A stretch of DNA of 64,000 nucleotides from Streptomyces bluensis (GCF_014650715.1 NZ_BMVM01000025.1:26028-90027), one strand, 5' to 3'; counted from the first letter of the stretch, positions 35,318 to 44,492 are shown. Made by a program: numbers and translations. Notes: generated from the letters alone by a model not told the origin.

Positions 35318-36220
35318 ATGAGCAGTACGGCCATAGAAACCGAACGGCCGAGCGCCGTCACCCCACGCGACCTCGCCCGCGCCACCGCCACCCGCACCCG
35401 GCGCAGCGCCCAGGTCAAGCTGTGGGCCGGAGCGGTCTGCACCGCACTCGTCGTGGTGCCCGTGGCGCTGGCGAACGTGCTGCCCCTGCCGGGCGCGAAC
35501 GCCCAGGACCTGTCCCGGCGGCGGCTGCCTCCGCTGAGCGAGGGCCATCTGCTGGGCACCGACCAGCTCGGCCGCGACCTGCTGTCCCGCATCCTGCACG
35601 GCGGCCAGGTGTCCCTGACGGTCGGCGTCCTCGCCGTGCTCGTCTCCGGGCTCATCGGCATCGCGGCCGGGGCGGCGGCCGGGTTCTTCGGCGGCTGGAT
35701 CGACGCGCTCGTCTCCCGTTTCCTGGAGGCCCAGCTCGCACTGCCGCTGCTGATGATGCTGCTCCTGGTCGTCGCGCTGTTCGGGCCGTCCGTCACCGTC
35801 ATCACCTGCGTGATCGCCGTGGCCCAGTGGCCGGAGGTCGCCCGGCTGACCCGGTCGCTCGTCCTGGTCGAGCGGGAGAAACCGTACGTCGCCGCCGCCC
35901 GCGTCCTCGGCCTGCGCGCCTGGCAGGTGCTGCTGCGCCACGTCATCCCCAATGTCGTCCGGCCCGCCAGCCTCGTCGTACTGCTTCTGCTGGCGCAGGC
36001 CGTGCTGCTGGAGAGCGCGCTCAGTTTCCTCGGCGCGGGACCGCAGCGGCCCTTCGCGACCTGGGGGCGGATCATCTCCGACGGCCAGGCGTACATCACC
36101 ACCTCATGGTGGCTCGTCACCCTGCCCGGGCTGGTGATCGCACTGCTGGTGGTCGGGGTGAACCTGCTGGGCGACGGACTGCGCGACCGCACACGGCGGA
36201 GGAAGGGAGCGGGAGCATGA
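35318..36220 (+). CDS. ABC importer permease, DppC type
   Basis: 300 residues. After a basic cytoplasmic N-terminus the first membrane segment is LWAGAVCTALVVVPVALAN. The family signature HLLGTDQLGRDLLSRILHGG follows. Docking loop AARVLGLRAWQVLLRHVIPN. Overlaps the next gene by ATGA. Confidence 0.92.
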   Translation: MSSTAIETERPSAVTPRDLARATATRTRRSAQVKLWAGAVCTALVVVPVALANVLPLPGANAQDLSRRRLPPLSEGHLLGTDQLGRDLLSRILHGGQVSLTVGVLAVLVSGLIGIAAGAAAGFFGGWIDALVSRFLEAQLALPLLMMLLLVVALFGPSVTVITCVIAVAQWPEVARLTRSLVLVEREKPYVAAARVLGLRAWQVLLRHVIPNVVRPASLVVLLLLAQAVLLESALSFLGAGPQRPFATWGRIISDGQAYITTSWWLVTLPGLVIALLVVGVNLLGDGLRDRTRRRKGAGA

Positions 36221-37077
36221 CACAGAGAACGACCGTTGGGCAGGACGACCAGCCGCTGCTGGACGTCACCGACCTCCAGATCGAGCTCGTCACCGCGGGC
36301 GGGGTCGTCCGGGCCGTCGACGGTGTGAGCTTCACCGTCCGCCACGGCGAGACCGTCACCCTCATCGGAGAGTCGGGCTCGGGGAAGTCCACCACCGCGA
36401 TGGGCGTCCTGCGGCTGCTGCCCGAAGGGCTCGCCGTGCTGTCGGGCAGCGTGCGGATCGCCGGGCGGGACGTCCTCGCCGACCCGGACGCCGCCCGTGC
36501 CGTACGCGGGCGCACGGTGTCGCTGATCCCGCAGGACCCGATGACCGCGCTCAGCCCGGTGCACACCGTCGGCCGCCAGCTCGGCGACGCGATCCGGCTG
36601 CGCCACCCCGAGCTCACCCGCGCCCAGGTCCGCGACAAGGGCGTGGAACTGCTCGGCCGGGTGCGCATCACCAAACCGGAGACCCGCTGGAAGGCGTACC
36701 CGCACCAGTTCTCCGGCGGCATGCTCCAGCGCATCCTCATCGCGATCGCACTGGCCGGGGAGCCGGACCTGCTGGTCGCCGACGAGCCGACGTCCGCGCT
36801 GGACGCCACCGTGCAGGCAGGGGTCCTCGACCTGCTGATGGAGCTCCAGGAACGCACCGGCATCGGCATGCTGATGATCACCCACGACCTGGGCGTGGCC
36901 CGGCTCGTCTCCGACCGCATCCACGTGATGAAGGACGGCCGGTTCGTCGAGTCCGGCCCGGCCGAGCAGATCGTCGCACGGCCCGCCGCCCCCTACACCC
37001 GCGACCTCCTCGCCGCCGTGCCCCGCCTGGGCGCCTGGGACGAGGACGAACCCCTCGTGGAGGGAGCAGCCTCATGA
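36217..37077 (+). CDS. ABC importer ATPase, DppD type
   Basis: 286 residues. Walker A GESGSGKS, Q loop IPQDPMTALSP, signature SGGMLQRILIAIA, Walker B LLVADEPTSALD, H loop THD. The signature has ML in place of QR, as in many DppD proteins. Overlaps both neighbours by 4 bases. Confidence 0.92.
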   Translation: MTQRTTVGQDDQPLLDVTDLQIELVTAGGVVRAVDGVSFTVRHGETVTLIGESGSGKSTTAMGVLRLLPEGLAVLSGSVRIAGRDVLADPDAARAVRGRTVSLIPQDPMTALSPVHTVGRQLGDAIRLRHPELTRAQVRDKGVELLGRVRITKPETRWKAYPHQFSGGMLQRILIAIALAGEPDLLVADEPTSALDATVQAGVLDLLMELQERTGIGMLMITHDLGVARLVSDRIHVMKDGRFVESGPAEQIVARPAAPYTRDLLAAVPRLGAWDEDEPLVEGAAS

Positions 37078-37892
37078 ACGACACCCTGCTCGCCGTGGAG
37101 GACCTCGTCGTCGAGTATCCGACCCGGCAAGGCCCCCTCCGCGCCGTGGACCAGGTCGGGTTCCGGCTCGCGCGCGGCGGCTCGCTCGCGGTCGTCGGCG
37201 AGTCCGGCTGCGGCAAGTCGACACTCGCACGGGCACTGGTACGGCTGCTGAAGCCGACGGCCGGACGCATCGTGCTGGACGGCACGGACATCGCGACCCT
37301 GCCCGAACGGCGGCTGCGCCCGCTGCGCCGACGCGTCCAGATGGTGTTCCAGGACCCCTACGGCTCCCTCGACCCGCACCTCACCGCCCAGCAGATCGTC
37401 GCCGAGCCGCTGCGCCTGGCGGGTGTGTCCCACCGGACCGAACGGGCCCGGCGCGCCGCCGAGCTGCTCGACCAGGTCGGCCTGCCGACGTCCGCGCTCG
37501 ACCGCCGGCCCGCCGACTTCTCCGGCGGACAGCGCCAGCGCATCGGCATCGCCCGCGCCCTCGCCTCCCGCCCCGACCTGCTCGTGTGCGACGAGGCGAC
37601 CTCCGCGCTCGACGTCTCCGTACAGGCCCAGGTCCTCGGTCTGCTGCGGGACCTGCAGGAGGAGACCGGCATCGCCTACCTCGTCATCGCGCACAACCTG
37701 GGCGTCGTACGCGAGATCAGCACCGACGTGGTGGTGATGCGCTCCGGCCGCGTCGTCGAGACCGGCCCCACCGCGGACGTCCTCGCCTCGCCCGCAGAGC
37801 CCTACACCCGGGCCCTGCGCCGCGCCGCTCTCGACCCGACCGCGATCCACGGCGTGAAACCGCGCCGCGTACTGGAAGGAAACCGCACGTGA
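37074..37892 (+). CDS. ABC importer ATPase, DppF type
   Basis: 272 residues. Walker A GESGCGKS, Q loop FQDPYGSLDP, signature SGGQRQRIGIARA, Walker B LLVCDEATSALD. The H loop His is present as IAHN instead of SHD. The next gene starts within its stop by GTGA, so the importer and catabolic enzymes are translated as one unit. Confidence 0.92.
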   Translation: MNDTLLAVEDLVVEYPTRQGPLRAVDQVGFRLARGGSLAVVGESGCGKSTLARALVRLLKPTAGRIVLDGTDIATLPERRLRPLRRRVQMVFQDPYGSLDPHLTAQQIVAEPLRLAGVSHRTERARRAAELLDQVGLPTSALDRRPADFSGGQRQRIGIARALASRPDLLVCDEATSALDVSVQAQVLGLLRDLQEETGIAYLVIAHNLGVVREISTDVVVMRSGRVVETGPTADVLASPAEPYTRALRRAALDPTAIHGVKPRRVLEGNRT

Positions 37893-38881
37893 CCACCGGC
37901 GTCCCCCTCGCCATCTCCCTGCCGGACCGACCCGTCCCCCTCTCCCGCCTGGTCCTCGGCACCATGACCTTCGGCGACACGGTCGACCGCGCGGGCGCCG
38001 CCGCCATGCTGGACGCGGCCCTCGACGCCGGCATCACCGGTGTCGACACCGCCAACGGCTACGCGCGCGGCGAGAGCGAGCGCCTCCTCGGCGAGCTGCT
38101 GCCGGGCCGCCGCGACCGGATCGTCCTCGCCACCAAGGCGGGCATCCCGCACCCCGACCAGGGCGATCACGCCCCGCTGTCACCCGCCGGACTGCGCGCC
38201 GCCCTCGAAGGCAGCCTCAAGCGCCTCGGCACCGACCACGTCGACCTCTTCTACCTCCACCAGCCGGACCGCGGGACCCCGATCGCCGACACCCTCGCCA
38301 CCGTCGCCGAGTTCGCCGCCGAGGGCAAGATCCGCGCGCTCGGCGTCTCCAACTACGCGGCCTGGCAGATCGCCCTGCTGGTGCGCACCGCCGACGAGGT
38401 CGGCGCCCCGCGCCCCGTCGTCGCCCAGCAGCTGCACAACCTCCTCGCGCGCCGCATCGAGGAGGAGTACGTGGAGTACGCGGCCGTCACCGGCCTCGCC
38501 ACCATGGTCTACAACCCGCTCGGTGGCGGCCTGCTGACGGGGCGTCACCGGTTCGACAGCGCGCCCGGGTCGGGCCGCTTCGGCGACTCCCGGCTCGCCG
38601 GGATGTACCGGGAACGGTACTGGGACGAGCGCCTCTTCACCGCCGTCGCGCAGCTCACCGAGATCGCCGAGGGGGCGGGCCTTCCGCTCACCGAGCTCGC
38701 CCTGCGCTGGCTCCTCGACCGCCCCTCCACGGACGCCCTGCTCCTCGGAGGCTCCCGGACCGAACACCTCCGCGCCAACATCGCCGCCGCCCAGGCCGGC
38801 CCCCTGCCCGCCGATGTCACCGCCGCCTGCGACGAGGTCGGCGCGCGGCTGAGAGGCCCGATGCCGGCGTACAACCGCTGA
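37889..38881 (+). CDS. Aldo/keto reductase in catabolic operon
   Basis: 330 residues, (beta/alpha)8 fold. Catalytic residues are visible: D in GVDTANGYARGESE with Tyr following, K in LATKAGIPHP, and H in FYLHQPDR. C-terminal cofactor region has LLLGGSRTEHLRAN. Its coupling to the importer genes suggests it reduces or oxidises the imported compound or a breakdown product. GTG at 37889 overlaps the ATPase stop. Confidence 0.88.
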   Translation: MTTGVPLAISLPDRPVPLSRLVLGTMTFGDTVDRAGAAAMLDAALDAGITGVDTANGYARGESERLLGELLPGRRDRIVLATKAGIPHPDQGDHAPLSPAGLRAALEGSLKRLGTDHVDLFYLHQPDRGTPIADTLATVAEFAAEGKIRALGVSNYAAWQIALLVRTADEVGAPRPVVAQQLHNLLARRIEEEYVEYAAVTGLATMVYNPLGGGLLTGRHRFDSAPGSGRFGDSRLAGMYRERYWDERLFTAVAQLTEIAEGAGLPLTELALRWLLDRPSTDALLLGGSRTEHLRANIAAAQAGPLPADVTAACDEVGARLRGPMPAYNR

Positions 38882-38943
38882 CCTTCCACCAGCCCACCGT
38901 CCCACCGCCCTGTCGCCCCTCCGTTCCAAGGAGCCAGCACGTC

Positions 38944-39753
38944 ATGAACGCCGTTCCCGGCACCCCCGCCCCGGGCACCGCCGCCGCCTTCGCCGCCCTC
39001 CTGCGGGCCCGTGAACCGCTCGTCGGCTACTGGTGCGTCCTCGACTCCCCGGTCTCGACCGAACGCATCGCCCGCCTCGGCTACGACTACGTCGCCCTCG
39101 ACGCCCAGCACGGCCTCATCGAGTACGCGGGTGTGCTGGCCTCGCTGACGGCGATCGACACCAAGGGCTCCACCGCCGTCGGGCTGGTCCGCGTCGAAGC
39201 CAACGACCCCATGCCGATCGGCAAGGCCCTCGACGCGGGCGCCGCCGGTGTGATCGTTCCGCTGATCGACAACGCCCAGGACGCCGCCGACGCGGTGGCC
39301 GCCGTGCGCTACCCCCCGCTGGGAAACCGTTCGTACGGGCCGATGCGCTCGGGGCTCCGTATCGGCCCCAACCCGGCCGACGCCCACCGGGAGACCGTCG
39401 TCCTCGCGATGATCGAGACGGCGGAAGGGCTCGCCAACGTCGAGGCGATCTGCGCCACCGACGGCCTCGACGGCGTCTACGTCGGCCCCTCCGACCTGCG
39501 CATCGCGCTCGGCGGGGCGACCTCCACGGACCCCGCGGTCGCTGCCGAGTTCGAGGCCGCACTCGTCAGGGTGCGGACGGCGGCGGCCGCGGCCGGTATC
39601 GCGGCGGGCATCCACAACCCGGACGGCACCGCCGCGGCCAAGCGAATCGCCGAGGGCTTCACCTTCGCCACCGTGGCCTGCGACCTGGTGCATCTGGAGC
39701 AGGTGGCCGCCGGGCATCTTCAGGCGGCGCGCGCGAAGGGCGAAACCCGATGA
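38944..39753 (+). CDS. HpaI/HpcH family class II aldolase
   Basis: 269 residues. GYDYVALDAQHGLIEY holds the catalytic His of the family, and VLAMIETAEGLANVEAI with YVGPSDLRIALG holds the metal-binding Glu and Asp. Members include 2-dehydro-3-deoxyglucarate aldolase and 4-hydroxy-2-oxoheptanedioate aldolase: they cleave 2-oxo acids to pyruvate plus an aldehyde. In this operon it would cleave a 2-keto-3-deoxy sugar acid. Overlaps the next gene by ATGA. Confidence 0.87.
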   Translation: MNAVPGTPAPGTAAAFAALLRAREPLVGYWCVLDSPVSTERIARLGYDYVALDAQHGLIEYAGVLASLTAIDTKGSTAVGLVRVEANDPMPIGKALDAGAAGVIVPLIDNAQDAADAVAAVRYPPLGNRSYGPMRSGLRIGPNPADAHRETVVLAMIETAEGLANVEAICATDGLDGVYVGPSDLRIALGGATSTDPAVAAEFEAALVRVRTAAAAAGIAAGIHNPDGTAAAKRIAEGFTFATVACDLVHLEQVAAGHLQAARAKGETR

Positions 39754-40994
39754 CGGGCACGGAAAAGGGCACGGAGGCGAGCACGGACGTGGACGCACCC
39801 GCACCCGTCGTCGCCGACGGAGTCCTGCGCCCCCACCCCGGCCAACCCGGCCGCGCCGAAGCCCACCTCGCCGCCCCCGCCGTGCAGAACCACGCCGCCA
39901 ACCTCACCGTGCTGCCCGGCGGCGCTCTGGGGTGCGTCTGGTTCGCGGGGACCCTGGAGGGGGTCTCCGACATCTCGGTGTGGTTCTCCCGGCTGGACCC
40001 GGGCGCGGACGCCTGGTCGGACCCGGTCCGGCTCTCCGAGGACGCCGGCCGCTCCGAACAGAACCCGCTCCTCTTCCCCGCCCCCTCCGGCGACCTGTGG
40101 CTCCTGCACACCGCCCAGCTCGGCGGCCGGCAGGAGACGGCCGAGGTACGGCTGCGCGTCAGCGAGGACGGGGGCGCCACCTGGGGACCCCCGCGCACCC
40201 TCTTCGAGGGAGGCGTCTTCGTTCGCCAGCCCGTCACCGAACTCCCGGAGACCGGAAGGCTGTTGCTGCCCGTCTTCCGCTGCGTCGCGCCACCCGACGC
40301 CCCCTGGACGGGCGATCGTGACACCAGCGCCGTGATGATCAGCGACGACGGCGGCACCACATGGCGGGAGCGCCCGGTGCCCGGTTCCACCGGACTCGTC
40401 CACATGAACATCCGCCCCCTGCCCGACGGTTCACTCCTGGCCCTCTTCCGCAGCCGCCGCGCCGACGCCGTGCACCGCAGCGTGTCGTACGACGGCGGGG
40501 AGACCTGGAGCGAGCCGGAGCCGCTGGCCCTGCCGAACAACAACTCCTCGATCCAGTACGCCGTCCTCTCCGACGGCCGCCTCGCCCTCACGTACAACCA
40601 CAGCAGCGCGGCGGACGCCGTGGCACGCAGGGTGTCGCTGTACGACGACATCGAGGACGAGGCAACCGGCGAGCAGGAGGGCGGGCAGAAGGGGGAGCAG
40701 AAGGAGGCGGCCGAGCCTTCCGGCGACGCCTTCTGGGGCGCCCCTCGCGCCCCCCTCAGCCTCGCCGTCTCCTCCGACGGCGGCCGGACCTGGCCCCAGC
40801 GCCACGACCTGGAGACCGGCGACGGCCACTGCCTCACCAACAACTCCCGCGACGGCCTGAACCGCGAGCTGTCGTACCCGTCGATCACCCAGACACCGGA
40901 CGGCACCGTGCATATCGCGTACACGCACCACCGCCGCACCATCCAGTACGTCCGGCTGAGCCCGCAGTGGACGGACAGGGAGTTCCCCGCATGA
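39750..40994 (+). CDS. Asp-box sialidase-like beta-propeller enzyme
   Basis: 414 residues, no signal peptide. Four Asp-box motifs mark a six-bladed propeller: SEDGGATW (138-145), SDDGGTTW (198-205), SYDGGETW (246-253) and SSDGGRTW (341-348). A charged insert rich in Glu, Gln and Lys (about 302-323) interrupts the late blades. The fold covers GH33 sialidases, and also other glycosidases and lyases. The cytosolic location and the sugar-acid genes beside it favour hydrolysis or lysis of an imported acidic oligosaccharide. I cannot assign the arginine triad with certainty. Coupled to both neighbours by ATGA. Confidence 0.75.
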   Translation: MTGTEKGTEASTDVDAPAPVVADGVLRPHPGQPGRAEAHLAAPAVQNHAANLTVLPGGALGCVWFAGTLEGVSDISVWFSRLDPGADAWSDPVRLSEDAGRSEQNPLLFPAPSGDLWLLHTAQLGGRQETAEVRLRVSEDGGATWGPPRTLFEGGVFVRQPVTELPETGRLLLPVFRCVAPPDAPWTGDRDTSAVMISDDGGTTWRERPVPGSTGLVHMNIRPLPDGSLLALFRSRRADAVHRSVSYDGGETWSEPEPLALPNNNSSIQYAVLSDGRLALTYNHSSAADAVARRVSLYDDIEDEATGEQEGGQKGEQKEAAEPSGDAFWGAPRAPLSLAVSSDGGRTWPQRHDLETGDGHCLTNNSRDGLNRELSYPSITQTPDGTVHIAYTHHRRTIQYVRLSPQWTDREFPA

Positions 40995-41974
40995 CCGGCA
41001 CCGCCCCCACCACCCCCAGGGCCCCCACTGCCTCCTCCACCACCCTCATCACCACCCCCACCTTCGCCCGCCACTCGCCCGATCCCTGGGAGATCCTCGC
41101 GTCGGCGGGCGCGGGGCCGCTCCGCCCGTCGGAGGACACCGCGCTGCCCCACGCCGAGCTCCTCGCGCGCATCGGCACGGTGGACGCGCTCATCGTGGGC
41201 ATGGACACCATCACGGCGGAGGTCATCGAGGCGGCCGACCGCCTCAAGGTCATCGCCAAGCACGGTGTAGGCGTCGACACCATCGACCTCGCCGCCGCCC
41301 ACGCCCGGGGCATCCCCGTGGTGTGCGCGCCCGGCAGCAACTCCCGCGCGGTGGCCGAGTACACCTTCGGACTCCTCCTGTCCGCGTGCCGCGGCATCAC
41401 GGCCTCCCACGGCGGGGTCGTGGCGGGGGAGTGGCCCAAGCTGTTCGGCCCCGAACTCGCCGGGCGCACCCTGGGCGTCGTCGGCTTCGGCCGCATCGGA
41501 GGCCTCCTCGCGGGTTACGCGGTCGCCTTCGGCATGACCGTGCTCGCCCACGACCCGTTCGTGACCAAGACCCCGGGCGCGGAGAGCGTCGGTCTGGACG
41601 AGTTGCTCGCCCGCTCCGACGTGGTGAGCCTCCACCTGCCCGCCGACCCCGAGGCAGGCCCCCTGCTCTGCCGCGAACGCCTCGCCGCCATGAAGCCGGG
41701 CGCCCTGCTCGTCAACGCGGCGCGCGGCGGTCTCGTCGACGAGGAGGCTCTCGCCGCGCTGCTGACGGACGGGCACCTGGGCGGCGCAGCACTCGACGCA
41801 TTCGCCCACGAACCCCTGCCCGCGGACAGCCCGTTGCGCACCGCCCCCAACGTCCTGCTGACCTCGCACATGGCGGCCTGCACCCCCGAGGCCAACCGCG
41901 CCATGGGGGTCCTGGTCGCCGAGGACGTCGTACGCGTCCTCGCGGGAGAACCCCCGCTCCGCCCCGCCACCTGA
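40991..41974 (+). CDS. D-2-hydroxyacid dehydrogenase
   Basis: 327 residues of the SerA/D-isomer family. NAD-binding GVVGFGRIGG (162-171) and the catalytic set R245 in NAARGGLVDEEAL, E274 in AHEPLP, H293 in TSHMAACT. It lacks the C-terminal ACT domain of biosynthetic SerA, so it is a short catabolic form, such as a phosphoglycerate-, erythronate- or hydroxypyruvate-type dehydrogenase. Overlaps the sialidase-like gene by ATGA. Confidence 0.87.
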   Translation: MTGTAPTTPRAPTASSTTLITTPTFARHSPDPWEILASAGAGPLRPSEDTALPHAELLARIGTVDALIVGMDTITAEVIEAADRLKVIAKHGVGVDTIDLAAAHARGIPVVCAPGSNSRAVAEYTFGLLLSACRGITASHGGVVAGEWPKLFGPELAGRTLGVVGFGRIGGLLAGYAVAFGMTVLAHDPFVTKTPGAESVGLDELLARSDVVSLHLPADPEAGPLLCRERLAAMKPGALLVNAARGGLVDEEALAALLTDGHLGGAALDAFAHEPLPADSPLRTAPNVLLTSHMAACTPEANRAMGVLVAEDVVRVLAGEPPLRPAT

Positions 41975-42051
41975 TCCCCGACAGGCAGCCCTCGCACTTC
42001 ACCGGCCCCCTGAGCCCGGCGACGACGCCGGGCCGATCCCGAGGACCAGTC

Positions 42052-43497
42052 ATGTCTCAGACAACGCCGTCGACGCCCCGGACGACACCCGGCGCCACGG
42101 CACCCGGCGTCCCCGACGACCCGTACGCCCTGCGTGCCGAGGACGTCCGTGAGGCGCCCACCACCTTCACCGGGCGGCTGCGCCACCTGGGCCCCGGCTT
42201 CGTGCTGTCGGCGGCGGTGGTGGGCTCGGGCGAGCTCATCGTCACCACCTCGCTCGGCGCCAGAGCGGGATTCGCCCTGCTCTGGCTGGTGATCGTCAGC
42301 ACCGCCGTGAAGGTGTGGGTGCAGATGGAGCTGGCCCGCTGGACCATCCTCAACGGCCGTACCGCCCTGGAGGGGTACCGCGAGGTCGCTCCGCGCATCG
42401 GCCCCATCGGCTGGATCAACTGGCTGTGGATCGGCATGGACTTCGCCAAGATGTTCCAGCGCGGCGGCATCATCGGGGGCACCGCGGCCGCCTGCTCCAT
42501 CCTGTGGCCGATCACCGGCGAGGCACTCGGCTTCGGCTCCCTCGCCGTATGGACCGTCATCGTCACCGGCTCGGCCGTCCTCATGCTGCGCACCGGCAGG
42601 TACGGCGTCGTCGAGAAGATCTGTGTCACCTGCGTCATCGTCTTCACCATCGCCACGGTCGGCCTCGCCCTCGGTCTGCCGGCCACCGAATTCGGTTACG
42701 GGGGAAGCGAGTTGGGTGAGGGGCTCAGCTTCCTCATCCCGGCCGGAACCGTCGGTATCGCGCTCGCCATGTTCGGTATCACCGGCGTCGGCGCCGACGA
42801 GATGACGACGTACACCTACTGGTGCATCGAGAAGGGCTACGCCCGCTGGACCGGCCCCGACGACGGCACCGAGGAGCGGGCGCGGCGTGCCGAGGGCTGG
42901 CTCAAGGTGATGCGCCTGGACGTCGCCGCCGGCTGGCTGGTCTGCACCCTGTGCACGCTCTCGTTCTACGTCATCGGCGCCGCCGTACTGCACCCGCAGA
43001 ACCTGGTGCCCGAGGGCAACTCGATGATCACCACCCTGTCCCGCATCTACACCGACACGATGGGACCCTGGGCCGAGTACCTGTTCCTGGCGGGCGCCGT
43101 CGCCGTCCTCTTCTCCACCCTCATCGGCTCGACCGCCAGCGTGCCCCGGCTGTGGACCAACACGCTCGGCCTGCTCGGCGTCATCGACTGGCGGAACGTC
43201 CAGGTCCGCCGCCGCACCATCCAGATCCTCACCCTCTGCCTGCCGCCCGTGTGGGCCGCGTCCTTCCTGTACGTGCAGTCACCCGTCCTCATGGTCCAGA
43301 TCGGCGGCATCGGCGGCGGTGTCTTCCTGCTGGCCGTGGTCGTCGCCGTCTGGCGGCTGCGCGCCACGGGAATCGAACGCCGCTTCCGCGCGAGCGCCGG
43401 GCTCACCGCGGCCCTCGTCCTCAGCAGCGCGGCCATCGTGTTCCTCGGCGTGTACGGCGTCCTGGACGTCCTGGGGATCAGCCTGACGAGCGACTGA
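42052..43497 (+). CDS. Nramp-fold transporter lacking the metal motif
   Basis: 481 residues with about 11 membrane segments of the Nramp/LeuT fold. The first helix reads LGPGFVLSAAVVGSGELIVT: the canonical DPGN metal-binding motif is GSGE (58-61). The helix 6 region reads LAMFGITGVGADEMTTYTYW and lacks the canonical Met-Pro-His. A metal is therefore unlikely to be the substrate; a proton- or cation-coupled organic solute is more likely. It ends the catabolic run after a 77-base gap and may be a second uptake route for the same substrate or a product. Confidence 0.78.
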   Translation: MSQTTPSTPRTTPGATAPGVPDDPYALRAEDVREAPTTFTGRLRHLGPGFVLSAAVVGSGELIVTTSLGARAGFALLWLVIVSTAVKVWVQMELARWTILNGRTALEGYREVAPRIGPIGWINWLWIGMDFAKMFQRGGIIGGTAAACSILWPITGEALGFGSLAVWTVIVTGSAVLMLRTGRYGVVEKICVTCVIVFTIATVGLALGLPATEFGYGGSELGEGLSFLIPAGTVGIALAMFGITGVGADEMTTYTYWCIEKGYARWTGPDDGTEERARRAEGWLKVMRLDVAAGWLVCTLCTLSFYVIGAAVLHPQNLVPEGNSMITTLSRIYTDTMGPWAEYLFLAGAVAVLFSTLIGSTASVPRLWTNTLGLLGVIDWRNVQVRRRTIQILTLCLPPVWAASFLYVQSPVLMVQIGGIGGGVFLLAVVVAVWRLRATGIERRFRASAGLTAALVLSSAAIVFLGVYGVLDVLGISLTSD

Positions 43498-43559
43498 GGC
43501 AGGCCGGTTCCAGCGTGCTCGCCGTGGTGGTGAGCACGGTGTCCGTTGTCGGAGGGTGC

Positions 43560-43586
43560 GGCGAGCGCGGTGTCACCGCGCTCGCC
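43560..43586. terminator. Strong hairpin terminator
   Basis: A perfect 13-bp stem, GGCGAGCGCGGTG at 43560-43572 and its complement at 43574-43586 around one base, followed by GTCCTTTCG. It lies between the Nramp-like gene and the convergent DUF1232 gene and can serve both. Confidence 0.75.
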
Positions 43587-43634
43587 GTCCTTTCGTCGAC
43601 CGGTTCCGTGGCGGGCGCCGTCCGCCGCTGGTTC

Positions 43635-43937
43635 TCACTTGCGCAGGGATGTTCCCGTCTCGCTCTCCGGCGCCTGCACCCCGGTCGTCCGCAGGGACCT
43701 GAGCGCCAGCAGCAGGACCCCGACGTCGTCCAGGTAGACGGGGTCGGGCAGCAGGTCGGCCGGCAGGACGAGATACAGCACCGCACCCCAGAAGACCCAG
43801 CGTGGTCCGTCCGGGAGTCCGGCACGACGCAGGTCACGCCGTGCCCGCACGAGCCGGACCAGCAGCGCCACCGCCGCCGCGAGGACGACGGCCGCGAGCA
43901 CCGCGGCGACCACGATCACCCACGTCCAGGTATCCAT
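43635..43937 (-). CDS. DUF1232 (YkvA-like) small membrane protein
   Basis: 100 residues. One N-terminal membrane segment (WTWVIVVAAVLAAVVLAAAV), a short basic linker (RLVRARRDLRRAG), and the DUF1232 signature YLVLPADLLPDPVYLDDVGV. Function of the family is unknown. ATG at 43937 is chosen as the residue before the membrane segment. Confidence 0.85.
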   Translation of the reverse strand: MDTWTWVIVVAAVLAAVVLAAAVALLVRLVRARRDLRRAGLPDGPRWVFWGAVLYLVLPADLLPDPVYLDDVGVLLLALRSLRTTGVQAPESETGTSLRK

Positions 43938-44069
43938 GAGCCCTGCCCCTCGCTCGCCATGAATCACCAGGGAAGCACAAGCGAGGCGCAAGGGGACATG
44001 CGCGGATCCCGTTTCGGTCGCACGCTGGGGGTACCCGCACGGTGCCCGCCCACGCCAGGGAGGACTCTC

Positions 44070-44492
44070 GTGAACCTGACGCCCATGCCCGTGTCACAGG
44101 TCCAGGTGGTGCTCAGCGACTGCTCCGCGCATGACGCCGGCCTCCTGTTCGACACCCTGTGCACCTGTTTCTCCTCGGACCGTTGCGTCGGCGAGGAACC
44201 GCACGAGGCGGACCGCGACCGCCCGACCGTGTGGACGGGCACCTTCGATCTGCTCGACGACCCCGCGCACCCGACCGGTCACCCTCACGAGCCGCACCCC
44301 GTGCCGTTGTCCGGCCCCGTGCTCGCCGACGTCCAGGGCAGCCCGCTCGCGGTGCGGCATCTGCGGGAGGCCCTGGAGGAGTCGTTCACCGTCCAGGAGG
44401 TCGGCGCCATCCCCGGTGACCAGGAGGTCCAGGTGCAGCTCGTGCTGGAAGGCCGGGCCGCCCGTACTCCCTTCATGAGATCAAGCGGCTGA
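44070..44492 (+). CDS. Conserved-looking hypothetical protein
   Basis: 140 residues, no membrane segment or signal. It opens LTPMPVSQVQVVLSDCSAHD and has DTLCTCFSSDRC with three Cys close together, and a His/Pro-rich centre. GTG at 44070 with AGGGAGGA upstream and GC-rich third positions make it a real gene. I do not recognise the family. It is followed 39 bases later by a DUF6328-type gene in the same direction and may be co-transcribed with it. Confidence 0.6.
   Translation: MNLTPMPVSQVQVVLSDCSAHDAGLLFDTLCTCFSSDRCVGEEPHEADRDRPTVWTGTFDLLDDPAHPTGHPHEPHPVPLSGPVLADVQGSPLAVRHLREALEESFTVQEVGAIPGDQEVQVQLVLEGRAARTPFMRSSG

Noticed and set aside
32705..35941. A 1078-codon open frame on the minus strand
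   Set aside because: Antisense to the Dpp-type lipoprotein and permeases. The translation has no recognisable domain and mirrors the codon pattern of the real genes.
39659..41869. A 736-codon open frame on the minus strand
   Set aside because: Antisense to the sialidase-like and hydroxyacid dehydrogenase genes, which carry intact motifs on the plus strand.
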